Shown here: positions 43,117-53,186 of the stretch, piece after piece
How the letters are laid out: each line of letters starts with the position of its first letter
Numbering within the stretch: position 1 is the stretch's first letter
Assembly (NCBI RefSeq): GCF_900103665.1
Contig: NZ_FNGY01000005.1
Span: forward strand, 280,641-344,640
Length of the DNA: 64,000 bases
Direction: 5' to 3'
From: Pedobacter steynii
Lineage (GTDB): Bacteria > Bacteroidota > Bacteroidia > Sphingobacteriales > Sphingobacteriaceae
Notes under the pieces: model-generated
What the model saw: the letters and a program-made list of their open reading frames with translations, nothing else
The model's database searches: none
What the model was told of the DNA's origin: nothing
Made by a program: the position numbers and the translations under genes

Positions 43117-45564
43117 ATGAATATTTTAAAATTTGGAGGTACATCAGTCGGTTCTTTGCAAAGCATAAGTGCATTGCTAAGTATCCTTAAGGATCAGCAA
43201 GGCGCTGAAAATCCTATTGTCGTCTTATCGGCCATGAGCGGGGTAACGAATGCCCTGGTCGAGATGGCAGAAAACGCAGGGCAGGCTAGAGATTATAGCG
43301 AGGAGTTGAAAACAATTGAGAAAAAGCATTTTGATGTGATTCGGGCTTTATTGCCTGCAAATGCTCAGAACCCGGTACTGACCAAGCTTAAAATCTATTT
43401 TAATGAGCTGGAAGAGATCTTACAGTCGGTTTATAACCTAAGAGAGTTGAGTCTGCAGACGAAAGACCTGATTTTAAGTTATGGAGAACGTTGTTCTACG
43501 GTAATGATCAGTCATATCGCCAAGCAGACTTTTCCAAACGCCCTTTATGTGGATGGGTCGGAACTGATTAAAACAGATCATAATTTCGGGCAGGCAAAGG
43601 TAAATACCTATCTGACAGAGACCCTTATCCGGGATTTTCAGGAGAGTAACGCGGACAAGCTTTTGTTCGTAACTGGTTTTATTGCCAGTAACGATGAAGG
43701 CAGGATCACGACCCTTGGGCGTGGTGGAAGTGATTACACTGCCGCAATCTGGGGATCTGCGCTAAATGCGGCGGAGATACAGATCTGGACAGATGTAGAT
43801 GGAATGCTGACTGCAGATCCAAGAATGGTAAAAAAAGCATTCTCTCTGCCGGAGCTGAGCTATACCGAAGCAATGGAGCTGTCTTATTTTGGTGCAAAGG
43901 TGATCTATCCTCCAACAATGATCCCTGCATTTTTAAAGAGAATTCCTATTGTTATCAAAAATACTTTCAATGTAGATTTCCCTGGAACTTATATCAAGCA
44001 TGGAACCAGTGTTTCGAAATTACCGATCAAAGGAATTTCGTCTATTGATGAGATCAGCGTGTTGAACCTTACAGGAAGCGGAATGGTTGGGAAAGCAGGT
44101 TTTAGCGGAAGGCTGTTTTCCCTGTTATCGCGCGAGCAAATCAATATTATCCTGATTACCCAGTCTTCCTCTGAACATAGCATCACTTTTGCTGTGAAAC
44201 CTGCCGATGCCTTAAAAGCACTCGCCCTGATCAATAAAGAGTTTGAACTGGAGCTTCAGGCACGCAAACTGGAATATCCTGAAGTGGAAAATGGATTGGC
44301 TGCCCTGGCGATTGTAGGGGAGAACATGAAAAAAACACCAGGAATGTCAGGGAAGTTATTTAATGCTTTGGGAAGGAATGGTGTGAATGTACGGGCAATT
44401 GCACAAGGTTCTTCAGAGTACAATATTTCTGTGATCATCTCCAAACCTGACCTTTCAAAAGCGGTGAATGCGGTTCATGATGCTTTTTATGCTAATCTAA
44501 AAAGAACTTTACACGTATTTTGTCTGGGGACTGGTAATATCGGAAAAACGCTATTCGCACAGCTGGAGGCTCAAATGGACTTTTTAGCGACCAACAACGA
44601 TCTTCAGGTAAAGGTGATGGGCGTAAGTAATACCCGGAAAATGTACCAAAATGCAGAAGGGATCGCTTTGAGTAACTGGGAAAAGGATCTGGAAACACAT
44701 GGTGAACCTGCGGATTTAGCCGTATTTATCAAGCAGATGAAAGCCATGAACCTTCCAAACTGTGTATTTGTGGACAATACTGCCAGTCATAATCCGATTC
44801 AGTTTTATCAGGATGTCCTGCAATCCAGCATTTCCGTAGTGACTTGCAACAAGATCGGAAATTCTGCAGACTATGAACAATATGTTGCCTTTAAGCAGGC
44901 GGCAAGAAAATATGGGGTCGATTTCTACTATGAGACAAATGTGGGTGCAGGTTTACCGATCATCCGTACTTTAAAAGACCTGATGATGAGTGGCGACCGG
45001 ATAGACCGGATTGAAGCCATTTTATCTGGTACTATTTCTTACATTTTTAATAATTATAAAGGAGATAAGCTGTTTCACGAAGTCGTGAAAGAAGCACAGG
45101 ATAAAGGATATACCGAGCCTGATCCGAGAGATGATCTCAACGGAAAAGACTTTATGAGAAAGATGTTGATTCTGGCCCGTGATGCAGGTTATCCATTGGA
45201 AGAAAGCGATATTGAGATCGAAAGCATGCTTCCTCCGGCTTGTCTGGCTGCAGCTACTGTCACCGATTTCTATCAGGAACTGGAAAACAATACGGAATAC
45301 TTTGAAAAATTGAAACAGCAGGCTGCCTCAGGTAATAAAGTACTGAGGTATATTGGTAAGCTGGAAGCGGGAAAAGTGGTGATCACTCTGCAGATGGTAG
45401 ATGACAGCCATCCTTTCTATATGCTTTCCGGAAGTGACAATATTATTTCCTTTACCACAGACCGGTATAAAGACCGCCCGCTTGTGGTTAAAGGTCCGGG
45501 TGCCGGAGCGGAAGTAACTGCTGCCGGTGTTTTTGCTGATATTATTAATGTAGGTAAACGATGA
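43117..45564 (+). CDS. thrA: bifunctional aspartate kinase / homoserine dehydrogenase
   Basis: An 815-residue fusion. The kinase half (1 to about 290) starts MNILKFGGTSVG and has TLGRGGSDYTA; two ACT domains (about 310-450) follow; the dehydrogenase half (about 465-815) contains GTGNIGKTL, the TNVGAGLPII segment and the catalytic Lys-containing DLNGKDFMRK. It catalyses the first and third steps from aspartate to threonine. The leader attenuator lies directly upstream, and the ACT domains suggest feedback by threonine. It overlaps thrB by 4 bases (ATGA), indicating translational coupling. Confidence 0.96.
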   Translation: MNILKFGGTSVGSLQSISALLSILKDQQGAENPIVVLSAMSGVTNALVEMAENAGQARDYSEELKTIEKKHFDVIRALLPANAQNPVLTKLKIYFNELEEILQSVYNLRELSLQTKDLILSYGERCSTVMISHIAKQTFPNALYVDGSELIKTDHNFGQAKVNTYLTETLIRDFQESNADKLLFVTGFIASNDEGRITTLGRGGSDYTAAIWGSALNAAEIQIWTDVDGMLTADPRMVKKAFSLPELSYTEAMELSYFGAKVIYPPTMIPAFLKRIPIVIKNTFNVDFPGTYIKHGTSVSKLPIKGISSIDEISVLNLTGSGMVGKAGFSGRLFSLLSREQINIILITQSSSEHSITFAVKPADALKALALINKEFELELQARKLEYPEVENGLAALAIVGENMKKTPGMSGKLFNALGRNGVNVRAIAQGSSEYNISVIISKPDLSKAVNAVHDAFYANLKRTLHVFCLGTGNIGKTLFAQLEAQMDFLATNNDLQVKVMGVSNTRKMYQNAEGIALSNWEKDLETHGEPADLAVFIKQMKAMNLPNCVFVDNTASHNPIQFYQDVLQSSISVVTCNKIGNSADYEQYVAFKQAARKYGVDFYYETNVGAGLPIIRTLKDLMMSGDRIDRIEAILSGTISYIFNNYKGDKLFHEVVKEAQDKGYTEPDPRDDLNGKDFMRKMLILARDAGYPLEESDIEIESMLPPACLAAATVTDFYQELENNTEYFEKLKQQAASGNKVLRYIGKLEAGKVVITLQMVDDSHPFYMLSGSDNIISFTTDRYKDRPLVVKGPGAGAEVTAAGVFADIINVGKR

Positions 45565-46496
45565 AAGAGTCTATAAAAGTTTTTGCCCCTGCAACTGTTG
45601 CCAATGTAGTTTGTGGATATGATGTCCTGGGTTTTGCCGTAAATCAACCCGGTGATGAAGTCATCATGAAGTTAACAGAGTCCCCCGGAATCAGCATCAC
45701 AAAGATCACTGGTGATGAAGGGCGCTTGCCGCTGGATCCAAAGAAAAATACTGTGAGCGCCAGCGTGCAGCATTACCTGAACCATATCGGTAAACCGGAT
45801 ACGGGAATAGAAATCGAATTGCATAAGAAAATGCCGATAGGTAGTGGACTGGGATCGAGTTCCGCCAGTACGGTTGCCGGTTTATTTGCTGTGAATACGC
45901 TATTTGATAACCTGCTGACCAATAGAGAACTTGTTCCTTTTGCGATGAAAGGAGAGGAATTGGCCTGTGGTTATGGGCATGCAGATAATGTGGCTCCGGC
46001 GCTGCTGGGAGGCTTTGTGTTGATCAGAAGCTATCAACCCCTGGACATTATCAATTTACCTCATCCTGACGATCTGTATGCCGCTATTGTGTACCCTGAA
46101 GTTGACGTCCCTACTAAGGACGCGAGACAGATGATCCGCTCTAAAGTGTTTTTAAAAGATGCAGTTACCCAGTGGGGAAATGTTGCGGGTCTGGTAAGTG
46201 GTTTGTTTCTGAAAGATCATGAGCTGATCGGCAGAAGTATGACCGATATTCTGGTGGAGCCTACCCGCTCTATTTTAATCCCTGATTTCTATAAACTGAG
46301 AAGTCTGGCAATGAAGACCGGGGCTACGGGCTTTGGTATTTCAGGCTCTGGTCCTTCGGTTTTTGCTTTAACAAAAGACGAGGCAACCGCCAGAGCAATT
46401 ACCCAGAAATTGCAACAACACTTAAAAGGCATTGGTATCAACAGTTTGTCTTTTGTGTCGGAAGTAAATAAAAAAGGTCCTGTTATTTTAGATTAA
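45561..46496 (+). CDS. thrB: homoserine kinase
   Basis: A 311-residue GHMP kinase. The N-terminal substrate motif is VFAPATVANVVCGYD and the phosphate-binding loop is PIGSGLGSSSAS. A C-terminal GFGISGSGPSVFAL motif completes the family pattern. It phosphorylates homoserine before ThrC. The start overlaps the thrA stop by 4 bases, and thrC follows after 8 bases. Normal length. Confidence 0.96.
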   Translation: MKESIKVFAPATVANVVCGYDVLGFAVNQPGDEVIMKLTESPGISITKITGDEGRLPLDPKKNTVSASVQHYLNHIGKPDTGIEIELHKKMPIGSGLGSSSASTVAGLFAVNTLFDNLLTNRELVPFAMKGEELACGYGHADNVAPALLGGFVLIRSYQPLDIINLPHPDDLYAAIVYPEVDVPTKDARQMIRSKVFLKDAVTQWGNVAGLVSGLFLKDHELIGRSMTDILVEPTRSILIPDFYKLRSLAMKTGATGFGISGSGPSVFALTKDEATARAITQKLQQHLKGIGINSLSFVSEVNKKGPVILD

Positions 46497-46504
46497 CCCC
46501 CATT

Positions 46505-47815
46505 ATGAAACTATATAGTACTAATAACCACGATTTAAACGTAGACTTTCCTACCGCTGTTTTTAACAGCATGCCTTTGGATAAAGGTTTATACATGCCG
46601 GTAAATATTCCGGTACTGGATCAGGAGTTTATTCAGCAGATCGATCAGTATACCTTGCCACAGATTGCCTTTAAGGTCGCTTCTGCACTATTGGATCATG
46701 CCATTCCAGCTGCAGATTTGCAAAAGATCATTGATGAAGCATTTAATTTCGAAGCACCAGTGGTACCACTTGAAGCCGAAACTTATGTCTTGGAGCTGTT
46801 TCATGGCCCTTCGCTTGCTTTTAAAGATTTTGGCGCCAGGTTCATGAGCCGGATTATGGCTTATTTCTTAAAAGATGGAGAACAATTACTGGATGTTCTG
46901 GTTGCTACTTCCGGTGATACCGGAGGAGCAGTGGCATTGGGATTCCTTGGGGTACCCAATACCAGGGTTACAATCCTTTATCCGAAAGGGAAGGTGAGTG
47001 AAATTCAGGAATTGCAATTGTGTACGAACGGAGAGAACATCCATGCCATAGAAGTAGACGGGACTTTTGACGATTGTCAGCATCTGGTGAAACAGGCATT
47101 TGCGGATGAAGAATTGAACCGTAAGCTTCGTCTGACTTCCGCTAATTCTATCAATATTTCCAGATTGATCCCCCAGACCTTGTATTATTTCAATGCTTAT
47201 GCGCAACTCCGCAGGGCAGGAAAGAAGGAAGTCATATTTTCTGTACCCAGCGGTAATTTTGGAAACATTGCTGCGGGATTGCTGGCCTATAAAATGGGGC
47301 TTCCGGTAAAACAGTTTATCGCTGCGACGAACGTGAATGATACTGTTCCACGGTATTTGAAAACAGGGGTATATGAAACAAAGCCTTCTATACAGACTTA
47401 TGCCAATGCAATGGACGTAGGTGCTCCGAGCAATTGGGTGAGGATCATGGACCTCTTTAATCAGGATAAAGCCGCTTTGCAGGAAGTGTTGAAAAGCTAT
47501 AGCTATACCGATGAAGAAACATTAAAAGGAATTCATTCGATCTATGAGCAGTTTGGATATATTGCATGCCCGCATACCGCAATTGCCTGGTTGGCTCTGG
47601 AAGACTATAAAAAAGAAAACCCGCAGGAAAACGCTACGGGTGTATTTTTATCTACGGCACATGCCTGTAAGTTTCCTGATGTCTTTTCTGAGGAGATGAG
47701 CAGCAAAATTCAAATTCCCGTTCATGTGCAGGAACTATCTGCCAAATTAAAACATGCTGAAAAGATGGATACGGTGTATGATTCTTTTAAAAGTTACCTG
47801 ACTACTTTTTACTAA
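46505..47815 (+). CDS. thrC: threonine synthase
   Basis: A 436-residue PLP enzyme. LAFKDFGARF holds the Schiff-base Lys, and ATSGDTGGAVALGF and VPSGNFGNIAAG are the phosphate- and substrate-binding motifs. It converts O-phosphohomoserine to threonine, the last step of the operon. The length fits the fold-type II class-2 form (about 430 residues). The 3' end overlaps the convergent META-domain gene by 14 bases, so no terminator hairpin lies between them. Confidence 0.96.
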   Translation: MKLYSTNNHDLNVDFPTAVFNSMPLDKGLYMPVNIPVLDQEFIQQIDQYTLPQIAFKVASALLDHAIPAADLQKIIDEAFNFEAPVVPLEAETYVLELFHGPSLAFKDFGARFMSRIMAYFLKDGEQLLDVLVATSGDTGGAVALGFLGVPNTRVTILYPKGKVSEIQELQLCTNGENIHAIEVDGTFDDCQHLVKQAFADEELNRKLRLTSANSINISRLIPQTLYYFNAYAQLRRAGKKEVIFSVPSGNFGNIAAGLLAYKMGLPVKQFIAATNVNDTVPRYLKTGVYETKPSIQTYANAMDVGAPSNWVRIMDLFNQDKAALQEVLKSYSYTDEETLKGIHSIYEQFGYIACPHTAIAWLALEDYKKENPQENATGVFLSTAHACKFPDVFSEEMSSKIQIPVHVQELSAKLKHAEKMDTVYDSFKSYLTTFY

Positions 47816-48233
47816 AACGCATGATGGCAATATCGCCCATCATAAAATTAAGTGTGCTGTCACTTACAGAATAAGTACTTGCTTTTTTTAACATTTCCAG
47901 AAAAGTGGCCTCTCCTTCACCAGGGCAGGCCATTTTTGTCATGGCTAGCGGATGGGTGAAATTGACGGTAGTATCGTCTGCTATTAAAGCCCCTGAGAAA
48001 GAGTTGCAACTGGTGTTTCCACTTAATTTCTTCCCTGCAACATCAAAGGTGATGGTCGGTTTTGTTGCTGGATATAAACCGTTAAAAGCTATTCTGGGAC
48101 CAGAGATGTAGTTCAGTTCCCAGGTTCCTCCCAATTGAGATAATCCACCATTTCCTATCGTTCCGGGTTTCAGGGTGGTACACGCAACAAAAGTGCTGGT
48201 CATTACAATTGCCAGTAACATGATTCTTTTCAT
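47802..48233 (-). CDS. META-domain (HslJ-like) lipoprotein
   Basis: A 143-residue lipoprotein: signal MKRIMLLAIVMTSTF with lipobox FVACT (Cys18). The META domain follows: LGGTWELNYISG, KKLSGNTSCNSFSG and the TKMACPGEGEATFLEML motif with its conserved Cys pair. HslJ in E. coli is heat-inducible and affects novobiocin resistance; the molecular role is unknown. It is convergent with thrC (14-base overlap). A 14-bp inverted repeat lies just upstream, near the likely promoter. Confidence 0.85.
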   Translation of the reverse strand: MKRIMLLAIVMTSTFVACTTLKPGTIGNGGLSQLGGTWELNYISGPRIAFNGLYPATKPTITFDVAGKKLSGNTSCNSFSGALIADDTTVNFTHPLAMTKMACPGEGEATFLEMLKKASTYSVSDSTLNFMMGDIAIMRFSKK

Positions 48234-48250
48234 AGCCTTATTGTTTTAAT

Positions 48251-48299
48251 GATACCCGAAAGGTACAAAGAGTATTCGAAAATATACCTATCGGGTATC
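48251..48299. repeat. 14-bp inverted repeat between metF and the META gene
   Basis: GATACCCGAAAGGT (48251-48264) and ACCTATCGGGTATC (48286-48299) are complementary at 13 of 14 positions, with a 21-base A/T-rich spacer. It could be the metF transcript end or an operator for the META gene (minus), whose start is 18 bases away. No T run follows on either side. Confidence 0.6.
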
Positions 48300-48308
48300 A
48301 TGAAAAGA

Positions 48309-49265
48309 CTAAAATACTGCCTGTACGATCTTCTTTGTAGGTTCCGGATTGCCCATCGTATAGAAGTGAAGGACAGGTGCACCCATCTCTTTTAACTCCT
48401 GACATTGGTGGATCATCCATTCTATCCCCACTTCTTTTACATCCTTCTCTGACTTGCAGGCCTGGATCGCTTCACTCAGTTCCATTGGAATATCCAGGTG
48501 GAAAATTTTTGGCAGGCTAACCAGTTGTTTACTGCTTGTAATTGGTTTAAGACCCGGGATAATCGGGACATTAATGCCATTTGCACGGCATTTATCTACT
48601 AAAGCTTTATATTTTTTATTGTCAAAAAACATCTGTGTAACGATGAAATCTGCTCCGGTATCGACTTTATGTTTCAGATATTTAAAATCAGTATCCAGGT
48701 TTGGCGACTCGTAATGTTTTTCCGGATAGCCCGCTACGCCGATACAAAAATCAGTCTTTGCAGCATCTTCCATATAATCATGCAGGTAACGGCCATTGTT
48801 CATGTCAACCACATGTTGTAACAATTCTGAAGCATAAGCGTGTCCATCTGGAGTTGGGATAAATGAATTGTCACTTTTCCGGGCATCTCCACGTAAAACC
48901 AGCACATTATCGATTCCTAAAAACTGAAGATCGATCAGTGCATTTTCAGTTTCGTCCTTTGTAAAACCTCCGCAGATCAGGTGAGGCACTGCATCCACAT
49001 TATATTTATTCATAATGGCTGCACAGGTAGCCACAGTGCTGGGACGTTTGCGGTAGGCGATCTTTTCTAACAAACCATTTGCATGTTGTTTGTAGATATA
49101 ATCCTCCCTGAGGTAAGTCACATCGATAAAAGGCGGATTAAATTCCATTAAAGGATCTATTGCATCAAAAATGCCTTTAATACTTTGCCCTTTTATTGGT
49201 GGCAAGAGCTCAAAGGAGAAGAGGGGTTTTCCTTTTGCGTTACTGATATGGTCTACGATCTTCAT
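48309..49265 (-). CDS. metF: 5,10-methylenetetrahydrofolate reductase
   Basis: A 318-residue FAD-dependent barrel enzyme. The N-terminal segment FSFELLPP holds the catalytic Glu, and LVLRGDARKSD is the family motif for FAD/substrate binding. It makes 5-methyl-THF for MetH. It lies 32 bases after metH on the same strand, so both are under the SAM riboswitch upstream of metH. Length is normal for the bacterial type. Confidence 0.95.
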   Translation of the reverse strand: MKIVDHISNAKGKPLFSFELLPPIKGQSIKGIFDAIDPLMEFNPPFIDVTYLREDYIYKQHANGLLEKIAYRKRPSTVATCAAIMNKYNVDAVPHLICGGFTKDETENALIDLQFLGIDNVLVLRGDARKSDNSFIPTPDGHAYASELLQHVVDMNNGRYLHDYMEDAAKTDFCIGVAGYPEKHYESPNLDTDFKYLKHKVDTGADFIVTQMFFDNKKYKALVDKCRANGINVPIIPGLKPITSSKQLVSLPKIFHLDIPMELSEAIQACKSEKDVKEVGIEWMIHQCQELKEMGAPVLHFYTMGNPEPTKKIVQAVF

Positions 49266-49297
49266 TAGTATAATCTTGTTAGGTTGGTTTTCTGTAA

Positions 49298-52200
49298 TTA
49301 ATAAGCCAGGTTAGGACTTAACCATCTCTCTACTTCTTCTATTGGCATGTCTTTTCTAAGGGCATATTCTTCGATCTGATCTTTCGTGATCTTTCCCAGA
49401 CCGAAATACCTGGACTGTGGGTGAGCAAAATAAAATCCACTTACTGCTGCGGTAGGGTACATTGCATAACTTTCTGTTAAGCGGAGACCTATCTTATCTT
49501 CTGCATCAAGCAATTCAAAGAGCGTCCCTTTTTCGGTATGCTCCGGACAGGCAGGATATCCCGGTGCGGGACGAATTCCGGCATATTCTTCCTTGATCAA
49601 TGCTTCGTTGCTCAGCTGTTCATCTTTTGCGTAACCCCAGTAATCTTTACGGACCAGTTCGTGCATTCTTTCTGCAAAGGCCTCCGCCAGCCTGTCGGCC
49701 AGTGCTTTGGCCATGATGCTATTGTAATCATCATAGTTGGCCTCAAACTCAGCTACAAGTTCATCACATCCTATTCCTGTGGTTACTGCGAAGCCTCCAA
49801 AATAATCAGCAACGCCTGATTCTTTAGGCGCGACAAAGTCTGACAATGCATAATAAGGTTCACCAGCAACTTTTTCTGCCTGCTGACGAAGGGTATGAAT
49901 GGTTACTTCCTGTCCTTCAACATCAAGGATAATGTCGTCGCCAACGGTATTTGCCGGCCAGAAACCGATCACTCCTTTAGCGGTCAGCAGTTTCTCATCG
50001 ATGATTCTTTTTAGTAAGGCCTGCGCATCATCAAATAGTTTTTTTGCTTCATCACCAACCAACTTATCGTTGAATATTTTAGGATAACTGCCACGAAGTT
50101 CCCAGGTATGGAAGAAAGGAGTCCAGTCGATATAAGGAACCAGTTCCGCCAGTGGATAATCTTCAAATACTTTTGTTCCGGTGAATGCAGGAGCCGGAGC
50201 CACCAAGTCAAGATCTATTTTAAACTGATCCTTTCTGGCCTCTTCTAAAGTCTTAAAACGTTTATCGGAGCGTTTGTTTAGATGTGCTTCTCTTGCTTTA
50301 TCGTATTCTTTTCTGATGCCTTCGATATAAGGACCTCTGGTCTCTTCGTTCATCAGGGTACTGCAGACTGTTACACTTCTGGAAGCGTCCAGTACGTGAA
50401 TGGCGGGACCTGAATAGTTCGGAGCTACTTTTACTGCCGCATGAATTCTGGAAGTGGTAGCACCGCCAATGATCAGGGGAATCGTAAAGCCTTCGCGTTC
50501 CATTTCTTTGGCAAAGTGTACCATTTCGTCAAGCGAAGGGGTAATCAGACCACTTAATCCAATGATATCTGCATTAATTTCTTTGGCTTTCTGAATAATG
50601 GTTTGTGCCGGAACCATAACACCAAGATCTACGATCTCGAAATTATTACAAGCCAATACCACGCCTACAATGTTTTTTCCGATATCATGAACATCACCTT
50701 TTACGGTGGCCATCAATACCCTTCCTGCAGATGAGCTTGCTTTTCCATCAGGATTGTCCAGTTTTTCCTGCTCAATGAAGGGAAGGAGATAGGCTACTGC
50801 CTTTTTCATTACCCTGGCAGATTTTACGACCTGAGGAAGAAACATTTTTCCTGCCCCAAAAAGATCTCCAACGATGTTCATTCCGTCCATTAACGGACCT
50901 TCAATCACATGTATTGGTTTAGGATATTTCTGTCTGGCTTCTTCTACGTCGGCATCTAAATATTCTATAATTCCCTTCACTAAGGAGTGAGAGAGTCTGC
51001 TTTCGACGCTTTCTTTTCTCCATTCCTCATCTCTAACAATCTCTTTTCCTTTAGACTTAATGGTATCTGCAAATTCAACCAGTCTTTCTGTAGCGTCATC
51101 TCTGCGGTTGAGCAATACATCTTCCACACGTTCCAGAAGTTCCGGTGGTATTTCCTGGTAAACTTCCAGCATTCCGGCGTTTACAATCCCCATGTCCAGA
51201 CCTGCTTTAATGGCATGGTACAGGAATGCGGAGTGCATGGCCTCTCTAACGGTATTATTTCCTCTGAAAGAGAACGATATATTGGAAACTCCTCCACTTA
51301 CTTTAGCGTAAGGCAGGTTTTCCTTGATCCATCGGGTGGCGTTAATGAAGTCTACTGCATAGTTGTTGTGTTCTTCCAGACCGGTTGCTACGGTCAGGAT
51401 ATTCGGATCAAATATGATGTCTTGGGCAGGGAAGCCGACTTCATTCACTAAAGTATCGTAGGAGCGTTTACATATTTCTTTTCTTCTTTCAAAGTTATCT
51501 GCCTGTCCTTGTTCATCAAAGGCCATTACGACTACAGCTGCACCGTAATTCATGATTTTACGGGCACTTTCCTTAAACTTTTCGTCTCCTTCTTTTAGTG
51601 AGATGGAGTTGACGATTCCTTTTCCCTGTAAACATTTTAATCCGGCCTCAATTACGCTCCATTTAGAGGAATCGACCATGATTGGGAGTTTGGATATATC
51701 AGGCTCAGAAGCGATCAGGTTTAAGAATTTGACCATCGCAGCTTCTCCATCCAACATCCCTTCATCCATATTTACGTCAATCACCTGGGCACCACCTTCT
51801 ACCTGTTGACGGGCAACAGTAAGGGCAGCCTCATAGTCGCCACCTAAAATAAGTTTAGAAAATTTAGGCGATCCGGTGATGTTTGTTCTTTCACCAATAT
51901 TGACGAAAATACTTTCCGGGGTAACAGTTACGGGTTCCAGTCCGCTTAGTCGTAAGTATGGAGCTACTTCAGGAATTTTTCTTGGGCTAACTTTTTTGGC
52001 TTTGGCAGCAATGCAACTGATATGCTCAGGCGTAGTGCCACAACAACCACCCACAATATTCACAAATCCATGTTGTATAAAATCTTCTACTAAATGTGCC
52101 GTTTCATGAGGCATCTCATCATAGGCACCAAACTCGTTAGGTAAGCCTGCATTGGGATAGGCGGATACGTAACAAGTGGCCTTGGCAGAAAGCTCCTCAA

Positions 52201-52957
52201 TGTGTGGCCTCATGTCTTTGGCTCCCAGCGCACAGTTAAAGCCTATGCTGATCGGGTTGGCATGAATTACAGAATTTAAGAAAGCTTCCACGGTTTGTCC
52301 CGATAGGGTTCTTCCGGAAGCATCAGTAATGGTTCCGGAAATCATGATGTCTATCGTTCTGCCAATCTCTTTTTCATATTTTTTAATAGAAAATATTGCA
52401 GCTTTGGCATTTAAGGTGTCAAAGATGGTCTCAATTAATAAAAGATCGGAGCCGCCATCAACCAATCCGCGAACCTGTTGATCATAAGCATCAACAAGTT
52501 CGTCAAAAGTTAATGCCCGATATCCAGGATCATTTACATCTGGTGAGATGGAAAGTGTTCTATTGGTTGGGCCAACAGCACCAGCCACGAAAGATCTTCT
52601 GTCCGGATTTTCGGCCATGAATTCGTCTACCGCTTCACGTGCAATCCTGGCACCTGCAAAACTCATCTCATAATCCAACTCTTCCATCTGGTAATCTGCC
52701 AGTGAAATGCGCTGGGTACTAAAGGTGTTGGTTTCAATAATATCTGCACCGGCTTTAAGATATTCGGTGTGTATTGCTTTAATGATGTCAGGGCGTGTAA
52801 GGTTTAGCAAATCGTTATTGCCTTTCACATCACATGGGTGATCTTTAAACCTTTCACCTCTGAAATCTTCTTCTGTTAGGATATAACGCTGGATCATGGT
52901 ACCCATGGCACCGTCAATAATCAATATGCGTTTTTCTAACTCTTCTCTAATGTTCAT
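49298..52957 (-). CDS. metH: cobalamin-dependent methionine synthase
   Basis: A 1219-residue four-module enzyme. The homocysteine domain has the zinc ligands in FNCALG and GGCCGTTPEH; the pterin domain follows (about 345-640); the cobalamin domain carries DVHDIGKNIV, whose His coordinates cobalt; and the C-terminal AdoMet reactivation domain has RLAEAFAERMHE and RPAPGYPACPEH. The start ATG 52957 (MNIREELEKRI) is preferred; the frame runs open to 53035, but that extension lies in the riboswitch leader. It transfers the methyl group from 5-methyl-THF, made by MetF, to homocysteine. Cobalamin is required, so uptake or synthesis elsewhere is expected. Confidence 0.96.
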   Translation of the reverse strand: MNIREELEKRILIIDGAMGTMIQRYILTEEDFRGERFKDHPCDVKGNNDLLNLTRPDIIKAIHTEYLKAGADIIETNTFSTQRISLADYQMEELDYEMSFAGARIAREAVDEFMAENPDRRSFVAGAVGPTNRTLSISPDVNDPGYRALTFDELVDAYDQQVRGLVDGGSDLLLIETIFDTLNAKAAIFSIKKYEKEIGRTIDIMISGTITDASGRTLSGQTVEAFLNSVIHANPISIGFNCALGAKDMRPHIEELSAKATCYVSAYPNAGLPNEFGAYDEMPHETAHLVEDFIQHGFVNIVGGCCGTTPEHISCIAAKAKKVSPRKIPEVAPYLRLSGLEPVTVTPESIFVNIGERTNITGSPKFSKLILGGDYEAALTVARQQVEGGAQVIDVNMDEGMLDGEAAMVKFLNLIASEPDISKLPIMVDSSKWSVIEAGLKCLQGKGIVNSISLKEGDEKFKESARKIMNYGAAVVVMAFDEQGQADNFERRKEICKRSYDTLVNEVGFPAQDIIFDPNILTVATGLEEHNNYAVDFINATRWIKENLPYAKVSGGVSNISFSFRGNNTVREAMHSAFLYHAIKAGLDMGIVNAGMLEVYQEIPPELLERVEDVLLNRRDDATERLVEFADTIKSKGKEIVRDEEWRKESVESRLSHSLVKGIIEYLDADVEEARQKYPKPIHVIEGPLMDGMNIVGDLFGAGKMFLPQVVKSARVMKKAVAYLLPFIEQEKLDNPDGKASSSAGRVLMATVKGDVHDIGKNIVGVVLACNNFEIVDLGVMVPAQTIIQKAKEINADIIGLSGLITPSLDEMVHFAKEMEREGFTIPLIIGGATTSRIHAAVKVAPNYSGPAIHVLDASRSVTVCSTLMNEETRGPYIEGIRKEYDKAREAHLNKRSDKRFKTLEEARKDQFKIDLDLVAPAPAFTGTKVFEDYPLAELVPYIDWTPFFHTWELRGSYPKIFNDKLVGDEAKKLFDDAQALLKRIIDEKLLTAKGVIGFWPANTVGDDIILDVEGQEVTIHTLRQQAEKVAGEPYYALSDFVAPKESGVADYFGGFAVTTGIGCDELVAEFEANYDDYNSIMAKALADRLAEAFAERMHELVRKDYWGYAKDEQLSNEALIKEEYAGIRPAPGYPACPEHTEKGTLFELLDAEDKIGLRLTESYAMYPTAAVSGFYFAHPQSRYFGLGKITKDQIEEYALRKDMPIEEVERWLSPNLAY

Positions 52958-53073
52958 TTTTTTCTCCCCGTAAGGCGTATGGAAAAGATGACCAGACATG
53001 AACTTCATATCGGTTACTGTTTTATACGCAATCAAAAAGCTTATTGAAAAGTCCGGTATAGGGTCGACTTTAA

Positions 53074-53181
53074 CTTATCTTTCGGGAGCCAATGGTCCGG
53101 TTCCAGTAGAATGTAGCACCTTGTAAGCACAGGTTGCTAAGACTTCGCAGGGTCTAATCCCTCCGTCTTTCTCTATAAGCT
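53074..53181 (-). promoter_or_regulatory. SAM-I (S-box) riboswitch upstream of metH-metF
   Basis: On the minus strand the RNA runs from CTTATAGAG (ending at 53181) to GAAAGATAAG (ending at 53074). P1 pairs CTTAT with ATAAG. In between are the class hallmarks in order: AGACGGAGGGA, GACCCTGCGAAGTCTTAGCAACC, quoted here in parts as GACCCTGCGAAG and TTAGCAACCTG, then CAAGGTGCTACATTC and the terminal GAAAGA. Length is 108 bases. The expression platform should lie in the 116 bases before metH; a weak AAAGTC/GACTTT hairpin starts 5 bases downstream, without a clear T run, so translational control is possible. Confidence 0.92.
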
Positions 53182-53186
53182 CTGCA

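Noticed and set aside
50987..51451. 154-codon plus-strand frame opposite metH
   Set aside because: Lies entirely antisense to the conserved pterin-binding region of metH; composition is that of a reversed coding strand.
52958..53035. 26-codon N-terminal extension of MetH
   Set aside because: It would be translated from riboswitch leader RNA and precedes the conserved MetH start; ATG 52957 is preferred.
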